Below, in pieces: positions 4,814-12,800 of a stretch of DNA of 14,382 bases. The position numbers were made by a program, and so were the translations under genes. Source of the DNA: DASZZV01 sp035544835 (GTDB lineage: Bacteria; Acidobacteriota; Thermoanaerobaculia; Gp7-AA8); NCBI GenBank assembly GCA_035544835.1, contig DASZZV010000154.1, forward strand, positions 1 to 14,382, in the 5' to 3' direction. The stretch's first letter is position 1. Every line of letters begins with the position of its first letter. The notes under the pieces are model-generated. The model worked only from the letters and a program-made list of their open reading frames with translations. It did no database searches and was not told where the DNA came from.

Positions 4814-5866
4814 CTACTGCGCCGACCCGCCGTAGCCCGCCCGCGCCTGCACGCGGAACTCGGGGTTCTTCAACTTCACATCGACCGGCACGAAGCGGCC
4901 GGCGTTGGAGCGATCGGTGTAGTAGCTGAGCAGGTAGTAGCCGCTGCTGGCGTTCTCGATGCGCTTCAAGGGAGTCGAGAAGCTGACCACCTGATGAAAA
5001 AACTCGCCGCCTGTTTCCGATGCCAGGCGCGACAACGTGTTTTCCGTGGCATGAAACTGGACATCGCGAAGGTAGTGAATGGGAAAGACGGTCACGTCGG
5101 CGCTGTTCAGCGCCTCCACCATCGGCCGATAGCGCAACTCTTCCGGCTCGGCGATGTCGTTACTGAAGCTGCTCGGCTCACCGATGCCGGGAGAAAAAAG
5201 AATAAGAACTTTCCGGGCCGGAATCGGCCGAAGAGCGTCACCAAGGAGGCGGAGGCCGTCGTAGATCCGACCAGTGCCGTCGATCATCTTCTTTCGGTCG
5301 ATGTTGCGCAGGATCGACACGTCGCCGGCGTTGGCCGGGACGTCCTTGAGTCCGAGTGAGTAGGAGACGGCATCATCGAGTGACGACCTCAGCTGAGCCT
5401 TGTCGGCCGTGAAGTCGGAGAAGACCTTCAGGCGGAAGTCATAGCCGAGCACGGCCACGCGATCCTCAGGAAGCATCTTCTTGTCGATGAATTCCGCAGC
5501 TGCTCTCTTGGCCTGTTGCAGGTCGGAGCGGAATCGCCGCTGGAACTCGGGATCGGGGACGCTTTGAAAGAGAATTACGAAGTAGCGCTCCTGCCGGACA
5601 CGCTCCACGGGAAAGGGTGCATTTTCCTCAGTCGACGTGAGAAGCCGGCGATTGGTGAAGTAATCGGCCGAATCGACGCTCCTCGAGGTCCCGTTCTCGC
5701 GCACCACGAAGTCGTCCTTCGTCAGCCCGAGGATCTGGTGGCCTGACTTGTCAGTCACCGTGACGTCGAGGAGCACGAGGTTGACGTTTGCTTTTTCCTG
5801 AAACGGTTTGTCTTGTGCGAGAAGTGGAGAGGCGAGGAAAGCGAGAGCCAGCAGCATTTTTCTCAT
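4814..5866 (-). CDS. Secreted VWFA-related protein of the acidobacterial family (TIGR03436-like)
   Basis: 350 residues. A signal peptide (MRKMLLALAFLASPLLA) ends at about residue 17. An N-terminal beta domain follows (about 27-72, VNLVLLDVTVTDKSG and LTKDDFVVRENG), the hallmark opening of the acidobacterial VWFA-related family. The von Willebrand A domain spans about 94-310, and a closing beta stretch ends in ARAGYG. The usual metal-binding DxSxS motif is absent: where the family has 'lfDtSgS', this protein reads ILFQSVPD at 98-105. Later landmarks are kept, such as LPEDRVAVLGYD at 132-143 and KVFSDFTAD at 147-155. It should be exported and may bind a partner without metal. Function in this family is not established. 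The preceding ribosome binding site is weak. The gene is followed by the 32-bp inverted repeat and preceded by 186 bases rich in heptamers. Confidence 0.9.
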   Translation of the reverse strand: MRKMLLALAFLASPLLAQDKPFQEKANVNLVLLDVTVTDKSGHQILGLTKDDFVVRENGTSRSVDSADYFTNRRLLTSTEENAPFPVERVRQERYFVILFQSVPDPEFQRRFRSDLQQAKRAAAEFIDKKMLPEDRVAVLGYDFRLKVFSDFTADKAQLRSSLDDAVSYSLGLKDVPANAGDVSILRNIDRKKMIDGTGRIYDGLRLLGDALRPIPARKVLILFSPGIGEPSSFSNDIAEPEELRYRPMVEALNSADVTVFPIHYLRDVQFHATENTLSRLASETGGEFFHQVVSFSTPLKRIENASSGYYLLSYYTDRSNAGRFVPVDVKLKNPEFRVQARAGYGGSAQ

Positions 5867-5940
5867 GACTGTTCCAACGGGACCCGAGCAGGCGCAGATT
5901 TCAGATGCTGTGAACGGACGGTGAACGATGGGAGAGGCAG

Positions 5941-5996
5941 CTTCTAGCTTCTAGCTTCTAGCTTCTGGCTTCTGGCTTCCAGCTTCTGGCTTTTAG
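5941..5996 (+). repeat. Heptanucleotide tandem repeat, CTTCTRG x8
   Basis: Eight consecutive 7-base units: three CTTCTAG, then CTTCTGG twice, CTTCCAG, CTTCTGG and CTTTTAG. The first three copies are identical and later ones vary mostly at positions 4 to 6, as in an ageing array. The period of seven is not a multiple of three and the stretch is non-coding. Confidence 0.9.
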
Positions 5997-6004
5997 CCTC
6001 TTCC

Positions 6005-6029
6005 AGCTAGCAGCTAGTAGCTAGCAGCT
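6005..6029 (+). repeat. Heptanucleotide tandem repeat, AGCTAGY x3.5
   Basis: AGCTAGC, AGCTAGT, AGCTAGC and a partial AGCT lie back to back. Since AGCTAGCT is self-complementary, the array is also highly palindromic. It starts eight bases after the CTTCTRG array, with which it shares AGCT at a seven-base period, and ends 23 bases from the stop of the prolyl oligopeptidase gene. Confidence 0.85.
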
Positions 6030-6052
6030 GCCTTCTTCTCCATCTGCCCTCC

Positions 6053-8233
6053 CTAGAACATCCCCAACTTCCACATCACGAACGTCCAGATGTCGGCGGC
6101 CTCGTCGATGATCTTCGAGGTGGGCTTGCCGCCGCCATGACCGGCCTTGGTTTCCACACGAAGCAGGATCGGCTCGGGACCACCCTGTGCTTCCTGCATT
6201 CGCGCTCCGAACTTCTTGGCGTGGCCGGGAGCCACGCGATCGTCGGTGTCGGCTGTAGTGATGAGCGTGGCCGGGTAAGCAACTCCGTCCTTCACGTTAT
6301 GCAGCGGGGAGTATTTGAGGAGAAACGCGAACTGCTGTGGGTCTTCAGAGGTGCCGTACTCGACCGCCCAGAGCCGGCCGAGCGTGAAGCGCTGATAGCG
6401 GAACATATCGATGACCGGCACCTGGCAGACCACGGCACCAAACAGATCGGGACGTTGCACCTCGACGGCAGCGACGAGCAAACCGCCGTTGCTGCCACCG
6501 CGAATCGCCAGGCGCTCGCGCCGCGTGTACTTGTTGGCGATCAGCCATTCGGCCGCGGCGATGAAGTCATCGAAGACGTTCTGTTTCTTTTCCAGCATTC
6601 CGGCCTGATGCCAGGCCTCGCCGTATTCGGATCCGCCGCGAAGGTTAGCCAGCGCGTAGACGCCACCGCGCTCGATGAAAGCGATGTTGGAGGCGCTGAA
6701 AGCCGGCGTTTCGCTGATATCGAAACCGCCGTAGCCATAAATCAGAATCGGGTTATTGCCGTTCTTTTCCAGTCCCCGCTTGTGAACGAGGAACATTGAC
6801 ACCTTCGTGCCGTCCTTCGATGGGTACCAGACCTGCTCGGTCTCGAAGCCGGAGCGGTCGAAGCTCGATCCGCTTTTCTCGAACTCGGAGAGCTTGTTCG
6901 CTTCCAGATCGAAACGATAGACGGATGGTGCATAGAGAAACGACTGGAATCCGAAAAACATATCGTGCTGATCGCGATCTCCGCGGAGGTCAGTGATCTC
7001 GCCGATATCAGGAAGCTCGATGGCGCGAATTTCTTTCCCGTCCAGGCCGAACACCTTTAGCAGCGCACTGGCGTTGTGCAGGTAATGGACGACGAGCTTG
7101 CGATCGAACAGGCTCGCCGAGCTAAGGGCGTCCTTGGACTCGGGCACGACCGTGGTCACGGCGCCCGGCTTGTCGATGTCGACGGAGATGATCTTGCCGT
7201 TCGGTGCCCCGGCATCGGTTTGCAGGAACATCTTCTTTCCGATCATCTCCAGCGGGGTGTACGTGTTCTTGAATCCCGTGAAGAGCGGCGCGAACTTCTC
7301 AATCTTCTGGTGGAGGTCAGCGACGAAGACTTCTGATTCCGGTGCCGTGCCGCGATTCACCACGAGGATGAGGTAGCGCCCGTCTTCTGACGTCGAGACA
7401 GTGAGGCTGGCTTCCTTGTCAGAAGCGCGATCCAACACGAATCGGTCGGCGCTCTGCGGACTTCCGATGCGATGGTAATAGAGCTTCGGAAAATAGTGCT
7501 CATCACCAGCCGGCACTGTGCCCGGCACCGCATAACGCTCGTAATAGAAGCCCTTGCCGTCGTGAGTCCAGGTGATGTCGGTGAACTTTGCCCACTCCAG
7601 CTTGTCGCCGAGGTCTTTGCCGGTGACGACATCTCGGACGTAGACCTCCTGCCGGTCGCTTCCACTGCGAGAGATCGAGTAACCGAGTAGCGCGCCGTTT
7701 TCCGATGGAGAGTAGCTGATGAGCGCGGCCGTGCCGTCAGCGGCGAGCGTGTTCGGATCGAGCAGGAGGCGTCGCTCTCCGTCGAGTCCCTTCATCACAT
7801 AGAGCGGGGCCTGGTTCTGCAGTCCGTCGTTGTGCGTGAAGAAGTACCAGGGACCTTTTCGGAAGGGAGAGCTGGTGCGCGGATAGTTGAAGAGCTCCGT
7901 GATTCGCTTCTTCAGCACCTCGCGCTCGGGACGATCGAGATAGGTGCGTGTGAGCGCGTTCTGGGCATTGCTCCACGAGATGGTGGCAGGATCGTCGGGG
8001 GTTTCGAGCGTGCGGAAAGGGTCAGCGATCTTCGTTCCGAAGTAATCGTCGACGACGTCTCCACGGGGAGGCTGGGGATAGCTGATCTTCGGCGGTGCCA
8101 TCGGCTGGGGAGAGGATGCTTCAGGCGCGGCGGTTTGAGAAGGAGCCTGAGGGGCAGCCGGCGGAGCGGAGCTCGTCGAACATGCTCCGGTCGTGACGAG
8201 AGAAAGAGACAGAATCAGAACACCGCGCGTCAT
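6053..8233 (-). CDS. Prolyl oligopeptidase family serine peptidase (S9A), predicted lipoprotein
   Basis: 726 residues, the usual family length plus an export leader. The family cleaves short peptides after proline. The catalytic triad is visible: S581 in RGGSNGGLL, the Asp of TADTDDRVAP (D664-D665, probably D665) and H699 in KAGHGGG. The beta-propeller occupies about 60-470. The hydrolase part includes ILIYGYGGF and ALANLRGGSEYGEAWH, both classical. The N-terminus reads MTRGVLILSLSLVTTGACS, a lipoprotein-type signal with Cys18 as the modified residue, followed by an Ala/Pro/Ser-rich linker to about 50, so the enzyme likely sits tethered in the periplasm. The open frame extends to 8365, but the ATG at 8233 is chosen for its strong ribosome binding site and signal sequence. 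It diverges from the RNase gene 60 bases away. Confidence 0.95.
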   Translation of the reverse strand: MTRGVLILSLSLVTTGACSTSSAPPAAPQAPSQTAAPEASSPQPMAPPKISYPQPPRGDVVDDYFGTKIADPFRTLETPDDPATISWSNAQNALTRTYLDRPEREVLKKRITELFNYPRTSSPFRKGPWYFFTHNDGLQNQAPLYVMKGLDGERRLLLDPNTLAADGTAALISYSPSENGALLGYSISRSGSDRQEVYVRDVVTGKDLGDKLEWAKFTDITWTHDGKGFYYERYAVPGTVPAGDEHYFPKLYYHRIGSPQSADRFVLDRASDKEASLTVSTSEDGRYLILVVNRGTAPESEVFVADLHQKIEKFAPLFTGFKNTYTPLEMIGKKMFLQTDAGAPNGKIISVDIDKPGAVTTVVPESKDALSSASLFDRKLVVHYLHNASALLKVFGLDGKEIRAIELPDIGEITDLRGDRDQHDMFFGFQSFLYAPSVYRFDLEANKLSEFEKSGSSFDRSGFETEQVWYPSKDGTKVSMFLVHKRGLEKNGNNPILIYGYGGFDISETPAFSASNIAFIERGGVYALANLRGGSEYGEAWHQAGMLEKKQNVFDDFIAAAEWLIANKYTRRERLAIRGGSNGGLLVAAVEVQRPDLFGAVVCQVPVIDMFRYQRFTLGRLWAVEYGTSEDPQQFAFLLKYSPLHNVKDGVAYPATLITTADTDDRVAPGHAKKFGARMQEAQGGPEPILLRVETKAGHGGGKPTSKIIDEAADIWTFVMWKLGMF

Positions 8234-8236
8234 GAG

Positions 8237-8242
8237 ACCTCC
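8237..8242 (-). promoter_or_regulatory. Strong ribosome binding site deciding the peptidase start
   Basis: GGAGGT on the minus strand lies three bases before the ATG at 8233. It supports this start over the upstream in-frame ATG at 8365, which would also bury the lipoprotein signal in the middle of the protein and overlap the divergent RNase gene. Confidence 0.75.
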
Positions 8243-8293
8243 GAGGTTTGTGAAGGAGCGGGCGAAGCCGCGGAGAAAGTGGCATCTGGCGGC

Positions 8294-9778
8294 ATGAACA
8301 TTGTACCGTTGGCACCTATGAATCGACAGACCGAAGGACATGACGACCTGCGCGAGATCGCGCATCAGGCAATGATCGATCGCGGCCTCGAGCCCGATTT
8401 CCCTAAGGACGCTTTGAGCCAGGCGGCCGCGCTGAAGGGGCCGTGCCAGGAAAGCGACAAAGACATTCGCGACCTCCGCGAGCTTCCCTGGTGCTCGATT
8501 GACAACGACGACTCACGCGACCTCGATCAGTTGACCGTCTCGCAGCCAGGGAACGGCGGTGTGCGCATCCTCGTGGCCATCGCCGACGTCGATTGTCTGG
8601 TCACAAAAGGGTCGGCCGTCGATCGGCATGCCGAAAAGAACACCACCAGCGTTTACACGCCGGGCATCATTTTTTCGATGCTGCCGGAGCGCCTGTCGAC
8701 CGACCTGACCTCCCTCAATGAGAATGAGGACCGCCTGTCCATGGTCATCGATGTAATTGTGTCCGAGGATGGAATGTTCGCGGTCTCGGATGTATATCGC
8801 GGCCTGGTGCGGAACAAGGCCAAGCTGGCTTACCGCGGCGTTGGTGGCTGGCTGGAAGGGCACAGCGATCCACCGCCGAAAGTCGTCGAGACGAAGATGG
8901 AGGACCAGCTCCGTACGCAGGACAGGGTGGCCCAGCAACTCCGAGAGAATCGTCACGAGCACGGGGCCCTGGAGCTCGAGACTCTCGAGCCGAGAGCGGT
9001 CATGAAGGACGGCAAGGTAGCCGATCTGGAAATCGAGGCGCGCAACCATGCTCGCGATCTCATCGAGGACTTCATGATCGCCGCGAATGGAGTAGTCGCG
9101 CGCTTCCTTCATGACAAGGCCTACTCCACGATCCGCCGTGTGGTACGCGAACCGGAACGTTGGAACCGCATCGTAGCGCTGGCCGAAGCACACGGCGACC
9201 GTCTTCCTTCCGAGCCCGATTCCAAGGCACTGGAAGAGTTTCTCGTTCGTCAGCGCAAGCAGGACAAAGTCCGTTTTCCCGATCTGTCGCTGGCGATCGT
9301 GAAACTGATGGGACGCGGAGAATACGTCCTGGAGCGGCCCAACGAGGAAGGACCGGGTCACTTCGGACTGGCTGTCCGTGACTATGCGCATTCCACCGCG
9401 CCGAACCGCCGCTATCCCGATCTCATCACGCAACGCATCGTCAAGGCCGCGCTCAAAGGAGCGCCCGCTCCCTACTCCGACGACGAACTGGCGCAACTGG
9501 CCCAGCACTGCACCGATCAGGAAGACGCCGCGGCCAAGGTCGAACGGCAGATCAGAAAGTCGGCCGCTGCCCAGCTGCTCGAGAATCGCGTGGGCGAACG
9601 CTTCGATGGCATCGTCACCGGTGCCTCGGAAAAAGGTACCTGGGTCCGCATCTTCAAGCCACCAGTGGAAGGACGCGTCATGCACGGTCAGCAGAACCTC
9701 GATGTCGGAGACAGAGTGCGCGTGAAGCTGATCGACACCGATGTCGACCGCGGCTTCATCGACTTCGTTCGGACGTAA
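8294..9778 (+). CDS. Short RNase II/R-family exoribonuclease (RNB + S1)
   Basis: 494 residues. The RNB catalytic domain (about 55-400) opens with WCSIDNDDSRDLDQ. This matches the RNase II/R metal site TID...DxDD, giving D70, D76 and D78, but the fourth Asp is Gln79. The late landmark STAPNRRYPDL (R372-R373) matches the family's 'TSPIRRYxDL'. A C-terminal S1-like domain occupies about 430-494 (FDGIVTGASEKGTWVRI). The N-terminal cold-shock domains of RNase II (about 640 residues) and RNase R (700-800) are missing, so this is a compact form. Expected role: 3'-to-5' RNA degradation in the cytoplasm. The start at 8294 is a choice: the frame is open upstream to 7832 but that part is antisense to the peptidase gene. 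ATG 8318 is an alternative, and neither has a good ribosome binding site. Confidence 0.9.
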   Translation: MNIVPLAPMNRQTEGHDDLREIAHQAMIDRGLEPDFPKDALSQAAALKGPCQESDKDIRDLRELPWCSIDNDDSRDLDQLTVSQPGNGGVRILVAIADVDCLVTKGSAVDRHAEKNTTSVYTPGIIFSMLPERLSTDLTSLNENEDRLSMVIDVIVSEDGMFAVSDVYRGLVRNKAKLAYRGVGGWLEGHSDPPPKVVETKMEDQLRTQDRVAQQLRENRHEHGALELETLEPRAVMKDGKVADLEIEARNHARDLIEDFMIAANGVVARFLHDKAYSTIRRVVREPERWNRIVALAEAHGDRLPSEPDSKALEEFLVRQRKQDKVRFPDLSLAIVKLMGRGEYVLERPNEEGPGHFGLAVRDYAHSTAPNRRYPDLITQRIVKAALKGAPAPYSDDELAQLAQHCTDQEDAAAKVERQIRKSAAAQLLENRVGERFDGIVTGASEKGTWVRIFKPPVEGRVMHGQQNLDVGDRVRVKLIDTDVDRGFIDFVRT

Positions 9779-9794
9779 TGCTGAGATCGTGGGT

Positions 9795-9836
9795 ACCAAC
9801 CCCTCTCCCCAGGGAGCCCCAGGGAGAGGGGTTGGT
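9795..9836. terminator. 15-bp hairpin after the RNase gene
   Basis: ACCAACCCCTCTCCC (9795..9809) pairs perfectly with 9822..9836 around a 12-base loop, starting 17 bases after the RNase stop. It is G+C-rich with no U-run behind it, so it could end or stabilise the transcript, or be an intergenic REP-type palindrome. Confidence 0.6.
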
Positions 9837-9899
9837 TCGCGTTAGACCAGAATCCGCGGTACCATCCGCCGAATTTCACAAAACCAGACAGGAGATTCC

Positions 9900-12800
9900 A
9901 TGCGCCGGTCGATGTCTCCCGGCAGTTCTGCGACCACGCTATCCCTCCGCTCGTTCGGATGGGACCCGGCTCAGATCGCGGTGCTGAGTCACTCCACGCT
10001 TCCATGGCGTGATGCCTTTGGGCCGGAGTTAGCCATCGATGGCGTTCCTCTCGACGCTCGAAAATGGGCGGCTCGAGACGCCTTGTCTCTACTCGCACAG
10101 TACGCAGCCCACCTCGGTTTCCTGCGTTTCGCGGGAGTCCGCGACGTGAAGTTCGACCCCGCCGAATGGAGGGTCGTCAGCCGGCGCGCCAGCGATGTCC
10201 GTCTTCTCCGGATCGCGGCGTCCAGGCCAGCCGAGAGCGAGGATGTGGTGACGCTCGATCTTCTGGAGGGTTTTTCTGAAGCAGTTTCGGCGCCGCCGCT
10301 GGAGACGCTGTCGATGGGATGGGCCAGCCCGGAGCAGGTCTATTGTGAGATCCACAGGCTGCTGGAAGGAGAGCGCGCCGATCTGCAGTGGTTCCGTCTG
10401 TCGGCAGGTGGACTCGTTCTAGCCCCGGGCGCAGAGTCGCTGCGTGACCTGGCCGGGCGGGAAAAACAGGTTTTCGAGTATGCGGACGATCTCGCTCTCT
10501 CCGTGACCCGCGACTTCGCGTCTCTCCTCACCGACCGTGACACTCTGCTCCTCGGAGGCGAGACGGTTTCTCCTCTCTCGGCCGGTTCGGCCTTCCCCGA
10601 GCAATATCGCGGCGTTCAGACCGTGGAGAAATTGCTGGAGCGATCAGCCACCAGTCCGCTGCTGATTCTGGTAAGCCATTTCGATCGGTGGGACGAGCAG
10701 TCGCGGCACCTTCTCGATCTACTTCGTGAGGCCCGCGCCAGCTGGTTCGTGCCGTCGGGATTGATGCCGGAGGCAAGTTCGCTCGTCGACAGCCGGCTGT
10801 TTGCGATTTCACCGACTGTCCGAGACCTGAGATCTCTGCAGAAGAACGTGTCGAAGCTCTCTTCATCGAGCCTGAAAGCATGGCTGGAGGTTTTTCTCTC
10901 CTCGCCTGATCTCGATCGCTTCCTCCGTCACGGTTCGCTTCCCTCCTCGGGAGAGCCTGACACTCCGCTGCAGGAGCCGCTGCGCTCGTATCTCTCTGCC
11001 CTGGCGGTTCTGGGCAACTCGGTGGCAACACCTGTGGCAACCAGGTTTCTGGCCAATATCGGATGCCGCCTTCCGCTGAGCGCACTCCCCGGATCGATCA
11101 TCGATCTGTCGGGTGACCGAGTCACTTTCGTGAGTCGGGAGGTCCAGCGGCAGCTGGCCCGTTCCTTGGCAGAACACTCGGCGCGAGCACTCGTGGAAAT
11201 GGCGGCGCCGATTTTTGAAGAGAGCGGTGACCTGATTTCGGCGGCAAGGCTTCTGCTCAACTGGGGGCAATCCTCGAGGGCTCAGACGCTGCTCGACAGG
11301 ATCGACTGGGAATCACTCGACGATGAGTCGCTGATGAACCTTCTGGGAGCGGCGCAGACGGCCCAGATTGCGCTCCTTCCCATGGCCGGGCCGCGGTTCG
11401 CGCGGGGTCTGCTCAGTCGCGGCCGGTACCGCGAGGGCAAACTCCTGGCGGCGGAGCTTCCCTCTCCGACCGGTGAGGTTCTGATGGCGCGTTTCGACCG
11501 CCGAACTGGTGACTACGAGGCCTCGCTGTCGCGGCTCATGAGTATCGACCCGCTCTACCGCTGCATCGACTCTCATCTGCTCGAAGCGGAGCTTCATCGT
11601 CTGCGCGGCGACTATGAGGCGAGCGGGCGGGCTCTCGATGCAATTGGAGATGTCACGAGCCGGCAACATCGAGCCGGCATTGCCTATCACCGATGCCTGC
11701 TTGCCTTCGATACTGCGTCTGCGCCGGCCCATGGCCACCTGAGCGATCTGGCCCAGGAGCCGTACCTCGCGTTGCGTGTAGAGACCTACCGCCAACTGGC
11801 TGCATCGGAAACGGACGCCGCCATTATTTCTGCGCAGGCGGCGGTCGAGGCGGCCCGGTCGATTCCCGACGCCATCGATGCCTCACTCGACCTCGTCTAC
11901 TCGCTCTTTACTGCCGGGGAATGGGATGCGGCGCGACTCGCAGCCAGAAACGCCCTGAGCATGGTCGAGGAGGCCGAGGGTGATCGCGCCGCCGCTGGAA
12001 TCCTCTTCACCCTGTCATATCTCTGTGCCGACAGCGCGCAATTCGGGCAGGCCGAGCAGATTCTAACCAGACTCCGGCGTTTCTACAGCGATCGTAATGA
12101 CGCTCGACGGGCTCGAGAACTGGATGTTCCCGCGGCGCAGCTCGAGCTCGGGCGAGGACAGTTCGAGCGCGTGCGCCGCCTCATCGAGCCGATGGCGGAT
12201 GTTCCGATGGCCGACGACCTCCGCGAGGCAGCGGCGCTGGCCCACGACGAAGCCCTGTGGATTCTCGGTAGCGCCGAGCCGATCAAAAGCCGCGGGCTCA
12301 CCGCGAATCGCGAGCTGCAGGACCGGCATCTGCTGCAACTGGCTCGGCGTGACCCTCTCTGCGAGCCGGTCTTCACGCGACCTTTCTATGCCGACCTCCA
12401 TGCATTCGAGAGGGAATGGTTGTCGAGCTCGGTCGCTGCGCCAACCGTACCGACGGCGGACCGCATGAGTGACATCCTTCAGCTTCATCGATCGCTGACT
12501 GCTCTTTCGAAGAGGCGAGCGCATCCCGCCATCACGGCGGAACTCCAGAGGATCGCCGCCGAACATGGACTCGGGGCCCCCCTACCCGCAGGTAGCAATG
12601 ACGGATACGCGATCAGCATTCTCAGTGCAGCCGTCACCGCTCCTTATCCATTCGCCCCCGCCAGCTTTGAAGTCGATTGGGAGTTCGCAAGCCGGAACCG
12701 TCTGGGAAGGTGGACGCGGATCGGTTCGCATGAGTCGCCGGAAGAGGAGCTGAACGACCACGCCGACTCGCTGGCGGCCGATTGGACGAAGTGTTCGGAT

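Larger units (their letters stand above)
5867..6052. other. Intergenic region with heptamer arrays
   Basis: These 186 bases lie between the end of the prolyl oligopeptidase gene and the start of the VWFA gene, both on the minus strand. The middle is filled by two tandem arrays (5941..5996 and 6005..6029). The promoter of the VWFA gene should lie in the part near 5867..5940, but no clear hexamers were picked. There is no gene. Confidence 0.6.

Noticed and set aside
5941..6029. CRISPR array
   Set aside because: The repeats are seven bases long and adjoin without spacers, so they are simple tandem arrays.
7832..8293. N-terminal extension of the RNase by 154 residues
   Set aside because: It runs antisense through the prolyl oligopeptidase gene and is Arg/Gly-rich; the family similarity starts after 8294.
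8513..9799. 428-residue open frame on the minus strand, opposite the RNase gene
   Set aside because: The plus-strand frame has clear RNB and S1 motifs. The antisense frame shows no recognisable domain and is a by-product of GC-rich codon use.
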